Positions 56,635 through 64,000 of a DNA stretch of 64,000 nt are shown in pieces. This DNA comes from Trebonia sp964581815 (GTDB taxonomy: Bacteria > Actinomycetota > Actinomycetes > Streptosporangiales > Streptosporangiaceae): assembly GCA_964581815.1 (NCBI GenBank), contig CAZORE010000020.1, positions 16,550-80,549 on the forward strand, in the 5' to 3' direction. The position numbers and the translations under genes were made by a program. Position 1 is the stretch's first letter; each line of letters begins with the position of its first letter. The notes beneath the pieces were generated by a model. It was given only the letters and a program-made list of their open reading frames with translations, was not told where the DNA came from and did no database searches.

Positions 56635-58328
56635 CTGCCATCGCGGATAACAGCAACAGGCGCGCAGCGCAACCGCGGGCCGTCCCGGCTGCGGCCAGGC
56701 TGCGGGCGGGTAGCCGGGCGCCTCTGGTGCTCGCCGCGGTCCTCGGCGCGCTCGCCGCGGCCTGCTCGGTCGGGCTGCTCGCCACCGCGGCCTGGCTGAT
56801 CTCCCGGGCCGCGCAGCGGCCGCCGGTGCTGTACCTGATGGCGCCGGCCGCCGTGGTGCAGGCGTTCGGGCTCGGCCGCGCGGGCCTGCGCTACGCCGAG
56901 CGGCTCGCCGGCCACGACGCCGCCCTCCGGCTGCTCGCCGAGCGCCGGGTGCGCGCCTACGACGCCCTGGCCAGGCTCGCCCCGGCAGGGCTGGCCGGCT
57001 ACCGGGCCGGTGACCTGCTCGCCCGGCTCGTCGCCGACATCGACTCACTCGCCGACCGCTGGCTACGGGTCCGGCTACCGTACGCCGCCGCGGCGCTGGC
57101 CGGCACCGGGGCGGTCGCCGTCGTGGGCGTCTTTTCGCCCCCGGCCGGGCTCGTCCTCGCCGCGACGCTGGTCGTCTCCGCGCTCGCCGCGCCCGCCGTC
57201 GCGATCGCGCTATCGCGCCGCGAAGAACGTGACCTGGTGCCGCTGCGCGGCGAGCTTGCCGCCGCCACCATGGAGCTGATTGACGGCGCGGCCGAACTCG
57301 CCGCCTTCGGCGCGGGCGGGCGCGCCCTCGCCGCCGTCCAGGGCAAGGGGGCGCGGGTGGGCGACGCGACCATACGTTCTGGCTATGCACGGGGCGCGGG
57401 GGCGGCGGTGAGCGCGCTCGCGGCGGGGGCGGCCGTGTGGGGCGCGGTGTTCTTCGCGGTGCCCGCGGTGCGCGGCGGGGCCCTAGCCGGGGTGCTGCTC
57501 GCCGTCGTTGTGCTCACCCCGCTCGCGGCGCACGAGGTCTTCGCCGGACTCGCCCCGGCCGCGCAGCAGGTTCCCGGGCTGCGCGCGGCACAGGCGCGGG
57601 TCGCGGAGGTGATGAGCCGGCCCGCGCCGGTGACCGAGCCGCCCGCCCCGGCGCCACTCCCCGGACCGCCCTACGACCTGGCGCTCCGCGGCCTGACCGC
57701 CGGCTGGTCACCGGGCCAGGACGTGCTGCTCGACGTCTGGCTCGACGTGCCGGCCGGGTCGCGCGTCGCCATTACCGGGCCGTCTGGATCGGGCAAGACG
57801 ACTCTCGCGATGGTGCTGCTCCGCTTCCTCGACTACGCCTCGGGCGAGGTCACCCTCGGCGGCATGGACATCAGGACGCTGGATTCCGACAAGCTGCGCT
57901 CGGTCATCGGGCTGTGCGAGCAGGACGCGCACGTCTTCGACACCACCCTGGAGGCCAACCTGCGGCTGGCCAAGCCGTCGGCGACCACCGCCGAGCTACG
58001 CTCCGCGCTCGCCCGGGCCCGGCTGCTCGCCTGGACCGATTCCCTGCCGCTCGGCCTGGCGACCCCGGTCGGCGAGCACGGCGCCCGGCTGTCCGGCGGG
58101 CAGCGGCAGCGTCTCGCGCTCGCCCGCGTGCTGCTCGCCGACTTCCCGGTGGTGATACTCGACGAGCCCGCCGAGCACCTGGACGAGGAAACCGCCGGCG
58201 AGCTGACCAGGGACCTGCTGGCCGCGGTCGCCGGCCGCACCGTGCTGCTGATCACCCACCGGCCGGTCCCGCCGGGCACCGTTGACCAGGTGCTTCGCCT
58301 GGAAGGTGGGCGGCTGGCCCCCGTCTGA
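56631..58328 (+). CDS. cydC: CydC, ABC exporter subunit for cytochrome bd assembly
   Basis: A 565-aa partner of CydD. Six helices up to about residue 310, then Walker A GPSGSGKTT, Q-loop LCEQDAHVFDTTLEANLRLA, signature LSGGQRQRLALARVL, Walker B VVILDEPAEHLD (Glu present) and H-loop ITHRPVP. ATG 56631 overlaps the cydD stop. Codons 6-11 coincide with a near-copy of the dispersed 16-bp word. Many actinobacteria fuse CydDC; here they are separate. Confidence 0.93.
   Translation: MTAIADNSNRRAAQPRAVPAAARLRAGSRAPLVLAAVLGALAAACSVGLLATAAWLISRAAQRPPVLYLMAPAAVVQAFGLGRAGLRYAERLAGHDAALRLLAERRVRAYDALARLAPAGLAGYRAGDLLARLVADIDSLADRWLRVRLPYAAAALAGTGAVAVVGVFSPPAGLVLAATLVVSALAAPAVAIALSRREERDLVPLRGELAAATMELIDGAAELAAFGAGGRALAAVQGKGARVGDATIRSGYARGAGAAVSALAAGAAVWGAVFFAVPAVRGGALAGVLLAVVVLTPLAAHEVFAGLAPAAQQVPGLRAAQARVAEVMSRPAPVTEPPAPAPLPGPPYDLALRGLTAGWSPGQDVLLDVWLDVPAGSRVAITGPSGSGKTTLAMVLLRFLDYASGEVTLGGMDIRTLDSDKLRSVIGLCEQDAHVFDTTLEANLRLAKPSATTAELRSALARARLLAWTDSLPLGLATPVGEHGARLSGGQRQRLALARVLLADFPVVILDEPAEHLDEETAGELTRDLLAAVAGRTVLLITHRPVPPGTVDQVLRLEGGRLAPV
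56646..56661 (+). repeat. Near-copy of dispersed 16-bp word inside cydC
   Basis: GATAACAGCAACAGGC, 14 of 16 identical to the word at 20683, 46591 and 48613, encoding residues 6-11 (DNSNRR) of CydC. Confidence 0.45.
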
Positions 58329-58414
58329 AATCGTGGCCCGCGGTGCCCGCCGCACCTGGGCAGGGACCTGCGCCCGGGTACACCGGTGGTGGACGTCAAG
58401 CCGGTCATCGGCCC

Positions 58415-58451
58415 GCCCTGGGAACCCCGCCCCTGCCCGGGTTCCCAGGGC
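58415..58451 (+). terminator. cydABDC terminator hairpin
   Basis: GCCCTGGGAACCC (58415-58427) pairs perfectly with 58439-58451, 11-nt loop, 87 bp after the cydC stop and before the convergent small membrane gene. Confidence 0.75.
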
Positions 58452-58491
58452 GCCTTGTCGTCGCGTGATGGCCTGGCCGGCGCGGTGGCGG

Positions 58492-58788
58492 TCAGGAAGA
58501 CGCCACCGGAGCAACCCGGCCGGCCCGCCGTGCCCGGTCGAGCAGTACCGCGGCGGCGGCCGAGACGAGCGCGGCCCCGATCGCGATCAGGCTGATCTGC
58601 CAGCCAGGCATGCCGCCGACGGCGACGACATGGACGAGGATCGGAGGCGGGGCGGCCACGTCCCCGGCCGGATCGGGCGGCAGCAGCATGGCGAAGGCGG
58701 CCGGCGCGGCGGTGACGAAAACCGCCACGCAGCTGGCCAGCCCGGCCAGCACCCCGCCGAGGCGGCGAATGCGATGGAAGTCCCTCAT
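58492..58788 (-). CDS. Small two-helix membrane protein
   Basis: A 98-aa hypothetical protein. ATG 58788 has GAGGGGA upstream. A signal-like helix (LGGVLAGLASCVAVFVTAAPAA) is followed by a Pro-rich extracytoplasmic loop (LLPPDPAGDVAAPPPI) and a C-terminal helix (ISLIAIGAALVSAAAAVLL) with a basic end. Similar small proteins are frequent in actinobacteria; no function is known. It faces the cydABDC operon and is divergent from the LuxR gene. Confidence 0.72.
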   Translation of the reverse strand: MRDFHRIRRLGGVLAGLASCVAVFVTAAPAAFAMLLPPDPAGDVAAPPPILVHVVAVGGMPGWQISLIAIGAALVSAAAAVLLDRARRAGRVAPVASS

Positions 58789-58931
58789 GATTAGTTCCCC
58801 TCGTTGCGGTTCATAATGGAACGTCGGCCAGTCTGCGCGGTCCAGCGGCGCGGCCGCCATACGACGTTCCTCGTATTCCCCGCTCTCCAGCCATCGCCGT
58901 AGCGTGGGAGCAGGGCTGAGAAGGAGACGCG

Positions 58932-59708
58932 ATGACCGCCCAGGTAACGATCAGCGAGCTAGATGTGCGCAGGCTGCTGGCAATCATCACCGAAGATCGC
59001 GGCGACCCGCCGGCCGAGGGACTGTCGCCAGCGCTACTGCATGACCTGGCCGGCCTGGTCGGCTGCGACTTCATGTCATTCTTCGCACTGGACAGCCGCC
59101 GGCAGGCGTCAGGGTTCGGGCAGGATGTCCCGGGGTCGGCCGATGACGCCGACGGCGAGGTCGAAGATGACGGGCCATTCTGGGCGCATTACTGGGATTG
59201 CGCCCCGTGCTCCTACTCCGACCGCAGCGGCGACCTGCGCAGCGTGACGAAGGTGTCGGACTTCTACTCGGCCCGGCAGTGGCACGGCTCCGGCATGTAC
59301 TGCGACTACTTCCGCAAGGCGATCGAGCACGAGCTGATCATGTGCCTGCCGGCCGGTCCCCGGCAGGCCGGCCTGCCCGGGGAGAGCCTGCGGCTGGTAT
59401 TCTTCCGCGGGCCCGGCCCGGATTTCTCCGAGCGTGACCGCGCGCTCATCGCGCTGCTGCGCCCTCACCTGCACGAGGCCTACCTCACCGCCGAACGCCG
59501 CCGTCAGGGAACGCCGGAACTCACCCCCCGCCAGCGCGAACTGCTGCACCTGGTCGCCGAGGGGCACACCAACGCGCAGATAGGCCGGAGCCTTGGCCTG
59601 TCGGAAGGAACGGTGCGAAAGCACCTGGAAAACATCTTCGCCAGGCTGGATGTCTCCAGCCGCACGGCGGCGGTCATCCGGGCTTTCCCGGACCGCGCGG
59701 CCGGCTAA
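58932..59708 (+). CDS. LuxR-family transcriptional regulator
   Basis: A 258-aa protein. The N-terminal region (residues 1-190) looks like a GAF/autoinducer-like sensor without a clear family, containing clustered cysteines and aromatics (YWDCAPCSYSD). The C-terminal HTH at about 193-250 is canonical (LTPRQRELLHLVAEGHTNAQ then IGRSLGLSEGTVRKHLENIF). ATG 58932 has GAAGGAGA upstream. Neighbours give no clear target. Confidence 0.88.
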   Translation: MTAQVTISELDVRRLLAIITEDRGDPPAEGLSPALLHDLAGLVGCDFMSFFALDSRRQASGFGQDVPGSADDADGEVEDDGPFWAHYWDCAPCSYSDRSGDLRSVTKVSDFYSARQWHGSGMYCDYFRKAIEHELIMCLPAGPRQAGLPGESLRLVFFRGPGPDFSERDRALIALLRPHLHEAYLTAERRRQGTPELTPRQRELLHLVAEGHTNAQIGRSLGLSEGTVRKHLENIFARLDVSSRTAAVIRAFPDRAAG

Positions 59709-59868
59709 CCGGGAGGACAGTAATGACCGCTGCTGACGTATGGAGCGCCGCGTTCGCGTCGGGCGAGCTGGCGGCATGGGAATACGACGGCATCATGCAT
59801 CTCGTCGTGCAAGCGAGCCTGGCGGGGTTGGCGCACCGCGGGCGGGCGGCGGGCCTAGGATCGGAGAC

Positions 59869-60642
59869 GTGGCTAACGTAACCGACGCGACTCCCTGGGT
59901 GCGGGCCGTCCGCGCCTCTCATGACCGGCTGGCCGGCCTTGTCGCCGGGCTTGACGGCGACGGGCTGCGCGCGCAGTCCTTTGACACCGAATGGTCGATC
60001 GCCGACGTGCTGTCCCACCTGGGCAGCGGCGCGGAGATCTTCACCCTGTACGTGGACGCCGCGGCGAACGGCGGCGAGCCGCCGTCGCGGGAGGCCTTCC
60101 CCGGGATCTGGGACACGTGGAACGCGCGGTCACCCGAGGAACAGGCGGCCCGCTCCATTGAGGCGAACGAGGCGCTGGTAGCGCGGCTCGAGTCGCTGAC
60201 GCCGGAGCAGCGCGACGCGTTCCAGGTGGCGATGTTCGGTCCCGTGCCGATGGACCTGGCGGGCTTCCTCGGCATGCGCCTGTCCGAGCACGCCACGCAC
60301 ACGTGGGACATCGCGGTCGCGCTCGACCCGGCGGCCCGGATAGCACCGGACGCCGTCACCCTGCTCATCGATACGGCGCCGCGGATGGCGGGCTTCATCG
60401 GGAAGAAGGCGGAGGCCCCGGCGACCATCGCCGTGGCCGTCACCGGCCCGGAGCGCGCCTTCACCCTGGACACCGGCGGGGTGAGCGTGCTCCCCGCCGG
60501 CGGGGAAGCCACGACCGCCTCCGTCGCCCTGCCCGCGGAGGCTTTCCTCCGCCTGCTTTCCGGCCGGATCGGTGACGGGGCCGAGGTGGAGGCCTCGGGC
60601 GTGACCCTGGCCGAGCTCAAGTCGGTCTTCCCCGGCTTCTAG
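59869..60642 (+). CDS. Maleylpyruvate-isomerase-family, mycothiol-dependent-type enzyme
   Basis: A 257-aa protein with an MDMPI N-terminal DinB-like four-helix domain (residues 1-150: ASHDRLAGLVAGLDGDGLR, IADVLSHLGSGAEIF). Metal-binding His/Glu/Asp lie in GMRLSEHATHTWDIAVALD. A C-terminal SCP2-like alpha/beta domain (EASGVTLAELKSVF) follows. Such enzymes use mycothiol as cofactor; the substrate is unknown. GTG 59869 just precedes the conserved region. The next gene starts 5 bp after its stop. Confidence 0.86.
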   Translation: MANVTDATPWVRAVRASHDRLAGLVAGLDGDGLRAQSFDTEWSIADVLSHLGSGAEIFTLYVDAAANGGEPPSREAFPGIWDTWNARSPEEQAARSIEANEALVARLESLTPEQRDAFQVAMFGPVPMDLAGFLGMRLSEHATHTWDIAVALDPAARIAPDAVTLLIDTAPRMAGFIGKKAEAPATIAVAVTGPERAFTLDTGGVSVLPAGGEATTASVALPAEAFLRLLSGRIGDGAEVEASGVTLAELKSVFPGF

Positions 60643-60647
60643 AACCG

Positions 60648-61808
60648 GTGGTCTTTGACGCTGACGCGGCGGCCCTGACGGTGGACGGGCGGCTGCGCCC
60701 GCTGGGTGCCAGGGAACGGGCCGAGCAGGAAAAGCGGTACCTGAAGAGCGACCTGGAGTTCATCGGCGTCACCGTGCCGGACCTGCGGCGCGCGGTAAAA
60801 GCGGCGGTCAAGGGCTATCCCGGCCTCGACCGGCAGGCCGCCGTGGCGTGGGCGGCGGCGCTGTGGCGCGCGCCCGTCTTCGAGCGCCGCGCGGCCGCGG
60901 TCGAGATCCTCCGCATGGCCGGCCAGCAACTGCGCGCCAGCGATCTCGCCGCCGTCGAGACGCTGATCCGCGACGCGCGCACCTGGGCGCTTGTCGACTC
61001 GCTGGCCGGCGACGTCGCCGGCGGCATCGCGCTCCGTGACCCGTCGTCGTGGCCGCGGATCGACGCCTGGGCCGCCGATGACGACTTCTGGGTGCGCCGT
61101 TCCGCGCTCCTTGCCCTGCTGCCGGGCATCCGCGCCGGCCAGCCCGACCTCGACCGCTTCGAGCGGTACGCCGCCCCGATGCTGACGGAGAAGGAGTTCT
61201 TCATCCGCAAGGCGATCGGCTGGGTCCTTCGGGAGATCTCCAAGCGGGAACCCCGGTGGGTGGCCACCTGGACGGCGCGCCACGCGACGGTGATCTCCGG
61301 CGTCACCTTCCGCGAGGCGATCCGCCGCCTGCCCCCAGACGAAGCCGCCCGCCTGCGTGCCCTGAGGGACTCTCTTGCGGGGTTATTCCACGTCTTCGTC
61401 AGGCAGGTCGAGGAACTCCCTGGCCATGATGGCCATGGTGGTGTCGCCTGGCTGGAGGCCTTCGGTCGGGCCGACGGCCATGGGGTTAACTTTGATGAAC
61501 GGGGGGAGCTCCGGCTCGGCCCAGACGACCTGCCGTCGCCGGCCGAACCACTGCCTGACTCGGAGCGTGCCCCGGTGACTTCGCATGTTCCGGTGACTAC
61601 CCGCCTCAAACGATTTACACGTGTAATGACTGGCTTCATGCGAATTCGTGGCGGCCTGGGACGGCGACGTTTTCCGTGCCGTTCGCCCGGACGATGGCGG
61701 TGGTGCCCGGCGGGACGGAGACGGTCAGGTGCAGGCGGTCGCCGGCGAGTTCCCAGGACGACTCGACCCGGCCGTAGGGTGACTCGTGGGCGGCCAACGC
61801 CGCGGTGA
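60648..61808 (+). CDS. DNA alkylation repair protein (AlkD-like) with read-through tail
   Basis: Residues 1-242 are an AlkD/AlkC-type HEAT-repeat DNA glycosylase for alkylated bases. Key residues: RTWALVDSLAG (Trp and Asp) and DDFWVRRSALLALLPGIRAG (Arg). KEFFIRKAIGWVLREISK is the conserved second signature. After about residue 245 (61,385) the frame stays open for another 140 residues of low-complexity, Arg-rich sequence antisense to a decayed rhamnosidase. The native stop was probably lost when the downstream pseudogene region was joined. GTG 60648. Confidence 0.82.
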   Translation: MVFDADAAALTVDGRLRPLGARERAEQEKRYLKSDLEFIGVTVPDLRRAVKAAVKGYPGLDRQAAVAWAAALWRAPVFERRAAAVEILRMAGQQLRASDLAAVETLIRDARTWALVDSLAGDVAGGIALRDPSSWPRIDAWAADDDFWVRRSALLALLPGIRAGQPDLDRFERYAAPMLTEKEFFIRKAIGWVLREISKREPRWVATWTARHATVISGVTFREAIRRLPPDEAARLRALRDSLAGLFHVFVRQVEELPGHDGHGGVAWLEAFGRADGHGVNFDERGELRLGPDDLPSPAEPLPDSERAPVTSHVPVTTRLKRFTRVMTGFMRIRGGLGRRRFPCRSPGRWRWCPAGRRRSGAGGRRRVPRTTRPGRRVTRGRPTPR

Positions 61809-62370
61809 GGCCGCCGCCGGGCACCGGCTCGATGACGAACGAGCGGTAGGCCGGCTCGTCGCCCAGCCGGATGCCCGCGGTGTAGCGGTGCAGGAAGTCG
61901 ATCACCGCTCCCTTGGAGTAGTGGTTCAGCGAATCGTGTGGCTGGCCGGCGGCGTCGATGCCCTCCCAGGACTCCAAGACGGTGGTCGCGCCGCGGTCGA
62001 TCATGGCCAGCCAGGACGGGGGCGTGTCCTGGAGCAGTAGCTCGTAGGCGAGGCCGGCGTACCTGTGGTCGGCCAGGACGGGCAGCAGGTAGGGCGTTGA
62101 CAGGAACCCGGTGCACAGGTGCGTGCCCGCCTCGCGGACAGTTCGGCCAGGCGGCCGGCGACCCGCGAGCGCAGTTCATCGGGTACCAGCCGGAACGCGA
62201 GGGCGCGCACCAGGGTGGGCTGGTCGTCGGGGCGGACTCGGCCGTGAGCAGGGCAGAGCGGTAGAAGTAGGCGGTTGACACGTGAGCCTTGTCGGTGGCC
62301 TGGTAGGCGGCCATGTCGGTGATGTCCTCGCCGGGGATCTTCCATGCAACGGATACGAGCACCCCGCGAC
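61636..62370 (-). pseudogene. Alpha-L-rhamnosidase (GH78) C-terminal remnant, multiply frameshifted
   Basis: Three minus-strand frames carry consecutive GH78 pieces: KIPGEDITDMAAYQATDKAH then FYRSALLTAES (62,360-62,220), LVRALAFRLVPDELRSRVAG (about 62,215-62,145), and MIDRGATTVLESWEGIDAAG ... HYSKGAVIDFLHRYTAGIRL and a beta-sandwich end (62,004-61,636). At least two frameshifts separate them and the N-terminal two thirds is absent. It is a dead fragment; active relatives remove rhamnose from plant glycosides. Confidence 0.78.
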
Positions 62371-62427
62371 GCGGGGCGCGAGCCCTTCGCCGCCCGGACG
62401 CCTGGCCCGTGGCTGCCTAGGCTTACG

Positions 62428-62958
62428 TCACAGCGGCTCGAAGGCCGGAGCCTCAGACGGGAAGTCGTCAGGGAACACGCCGATATGCACGGCACCGGAA
62501 AGCACTGCGACGAGAAACGCCGACGCCGACCCGTCGAAGGTCTCCCACAGCGGGCCGCGAGCCTCGTTGATCGCGACACGCCACTGATCAGGATCGGCGG
62601 AGCCCGAGGTCACCCAGAAGCAGACGTCGCCGTTATCAGTGAACGCCCAGGGCAGTAGCTCCTCCTGGCCAGGCCCGAGGCCGTATGGGACGGCTTCACC
62701 CATGCTCAGCAGGGTCCGCAACGCATCTACGCGGACGACTCGCTGAAGCTCAAGATCGAGGTTCTGGTTGGCGGCGGACGGCTGCAGCACCCACAGGAAC
62801 CCGTCAAACGAGCCCTGGCCGTAGGTTCGCACCAGTCTCTTGTAATCGAACGGCAGCCGCACTCCGAGCCGCTCCTCAAGCCCGATCCAGTCCGGTTCGG
62901 GCAGTTCCGGACCAGGCGGCGGAATCAGCGCCTCAAGGGCATCGAACTCGGCACTCAC
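62428..62958 (-). CDS. SMI1/KNR4 (SUKH)-family immunity protein
   Basis: A 176-aa SUKH protein: EPDWIGLEERLGVRLPFDYK, LVRTYGQGSFDGFLWVLQP, and LLPWAFTDNGDVCFWVTSGS. SUKH proteins are common immunity proteins for nuclease toxins. The GTG start (62958) overlaps the toxin stop (TGA at 62957-62955) as GTGA, so it is translated directly after the toxin. It likely binds and blocks the neighbouring nuclease domain. Confidence 0.88.
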   Translation of the reverse strand: MSAEFDALEALIPPPGPELPEPDWIGLEERLGVRLPFDYKRLVRTYGQGSFDGFLWVLQPSAANQNLDLELQRVVRVDALRTLLSMGEAVPYGLGPGQEELLPWAFTDNGDVCFWVTSGSADPDQWRVAINEARGPLWETFDGSASAFLVAVLSGAVHIGVFPDDFPSEAPAFEPL

Positions 62959-64000
62959 GCTAGCGTCCCCTGTTGAGCACCGGTTAGGAAGAAGTCAAGG
63001 CCACCCGACCCCTGCGCTCTCAACGTAATGCCGGCAGGTACCAGATCCGACCCAGTGTAAACCGGCGTCGCACTGTAATCGACGACCTGGCCCGCTTCGA
63101 GCGCCGCACGAACTTGGCCCTCAAGGCCACTCATTATCGGGGTATTTGCAGGATTCTGGAAAATTGTCACCAGGTTCCTCGGATCAGTTCCCGACCCGCC
63201 AAGCTGCCTGCCTAGTAGATGCCCACGTGCCTGACCAGCCGCACCACCCGCAAATCCTGGCGGCGAGATGCTGCGAGACGCCGGAGTTCCAGTGCCAACC
63301 ATGTCAGGCGTCAGGTTAGCGTCGACCCCCGTCGGCCTGCCGAGACTATCCAAAGCGCCGTAGTTAACCGATCCCGCTTCTGGGGTTTTGGTGACGATGC
63401 TCGTGTCGTCGGAGATTTCTGTTATCCGGGCGGTGATGGCGGCCGCGTCGGCTTCGTCGATACCCGGGATGAACAGGCTCGCTATCTGCGTGCCGACGCT
63501 GGTGGCGTTCTGCTCAACGGAAGCAACCGAGCCGTCGGTGATGCCGACCTGCCTGTCCGCCCAGGAGGCGAAACTGCCCGCCAGGTCGGAGTGCCAAAGC
63601 GGGGCCCGGGGACGGCTTCCCTGCTGGGCTATCTGATCCGGGAGGTAGTTCGCCGCTCCGTCGATCAAACTCAGCAGGCCCTTGCCGACGCCGATGGCGG
63701 TTCCGAGCACCGTCTTGTCGGGACCGTTGACGGCCGCCTGGGTCCTGGCGGCGGCCTGCTGGACGTCGCGTTTCTGGGCGGCGTCTTGGACGGCGTTGTA
63801 CTGCTTCTTGACGACGGCCATGGCCTGGTTGGCCAGGGCGGGGCTGTAGCGGGAGCCGCTGGTGGTGGGGGTGCCGCTGGCGTTCACCGTGCCGCCGGCC
63901 GCGCGGTACACGGCCGTCATGCAGGTGCCCAGGGCCGCCATGTTGTTCCCGGCGCAGTAGGTGGGGATCTTCGCTGCGGCGGCCTTGGCGGCGGCGGCCT
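62955..64000 (-). CDS. Polymorphic toxin C-terminus with DNA/RNA non-specific endonuclease (NS_2) domain, partial
   Basis: The coding frame enters from beyond the right edge; an ATG at 63941 is internal (preceded in frame by KIPTYCAGNN). The visible part has a helical linker (KKQYNAVQDAAQKRDVQQAA), a membrane-active or spacer region, and the nuclease domain near the end: RGHLLGRQLGGSGTDPRNLV (catalytic His), IFQNPANTPIMSGLEGQVR, VVDYSATPVYTGSDLVPAGI. This matches the Endonuclea_NS_2 toxin family. The N-terminal delivery part lies outside the window. It overlaps its SUKH immunity gene. Confidence 0.85.
   Translation of the reverse strand, partial: AAAAKAAAAKIPTYCAGNNMAALGTCMTAVYRAAGGTVNASGTPTTSGSRYSPALANQAMAVVKKQYNAVQDAAQKRDVQQAAARTQAAVNGPDKTVLGTAIGVGKGLLSLIDGAANYLPDQIAQQGSRPRAPLWHSDLAGSFASWADRQVGITDGSVASVEQNATSVGTQIASLFIPGIDEADAAAITARITEISDDTSIVTKTPEAGSVNYGALDSLGRPTGVDANLTPDMVGTGTPASRSISPPGFAGGAAGQARGHLLGRQLGGSGTDPRNLVTIFQNPANTPIMSGLEGQVRAALEAGQVVDYSATPVYTGSDLVPAGITLRAQGSGGLDFFLTGAQQGTLA

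Noticed and set aside
54907..57390. 827-aa open frame antisense to cydD/cydC
   Set aside because: Arg/Gly/Pro-rich shadow of GC-rich codons; the plus-strand genes have full ABC motifs.
61383..61586. 67-aa minus-strand ORF (PMAVGPTEGLQPGDTTMAIM)
   Set aside because: Somewhat protein-like, perhaps another gene relic, but no family, no ribosome-binding site and it lies in a degraded zone.

Overview
The window is chromosomal DNA of a high-GC actinobacterium. The evidence is the GC-rich third codon positions, frequent GTG/TTG starts, an F420-type (Ddn-like) reductase, a mycothiol-dependent enzyme family, an actinobacterial Vms1/eRF1-like release factor, a SufR-BDCSUT cluster in actinobacterial order and a hopanoid gene (hpnH). 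A Streptosporangiales- or Catenulisporales-like soil actinomycete is a reasonable guess, but no marker fixes the genus. It is a draft scaffold with four 100-N gaps. Three are flanked by identical 55-bp ends and the fourth by identical 14-bp ends, which looks like unmerged contig overlap.

Layout. 1-6,000: a BlaI/M56 (BlaR1-like) pair divergent from an ECF sigma gene, with a perfect dyad against the sigma start codon; then a RelA/SpoT-fold toxin-like gene with a small overlapping partner, and a PheRS-like ligase (SrmL type). 6,400-18,000: mostly single accessory genes (F420 and flavin oxidoreductases, crotonase, Nudix, MerR/GyrI, TetR plus NmrA-type reductase, aminoglycoside-phosphotransferase fold kinase) mixed with decayed genes (SDR, DUF167, methyltransferase). 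18,000-34,000: exporters, a membrane metallophosphoesterase and small membrane proteins lead into the complete SUF operon sufR-B-D-Rieske-C-S-U-T, with two operator candidates in front. 34,000-43,000: a broken adenosine deaminase, a coiled-coil protein, SseB-like protein, Vms1-like release factor, ABC-F ATPase, a tiny HTH protein behind a 29-bp palindrome, an ABC exporter and a sulfotransferase. 43,000-51,600: a lipoprotein, a sulfonate/nitrate-type ABC uptake operon (ssuA-like, ssuB-like, ssuC-like), DinB, methyltransferase, acetamidase, then hpnH divergent from a TetR gene across an 18-bp tandem-repeat array. 52,000-58,450: cydABDC ending in a strong hairpin. 58,500-64,000: a LuxR regulator, mycothiol-type enzyme, AlkD-like glycosylase with a read-through tail, rhamnosidase wreckage, and an immunity/nuclease-toxin pair running off the right edge.

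Functional links. SUF assembles Fe-S clusters, under a repressor that itself appears to bind a cluster. cydABDC supplies a high-affinity oxidase and its assembly exporter. Two toxin/partner cassettes, one near each end (RelA/SpoT-fold with an 85-aa partner; NS_2 nuclease with SUKH immunity), both have overlapping toxin-to-partner junctions and lie next to degraded genes, so these flanks look like variable, conflict-related regions. Regulatory DNA is unusually readable here: at least seven near-perfect dyads or repeat arrays sit at promoters, and one 16-bp word is dispersed through the window.
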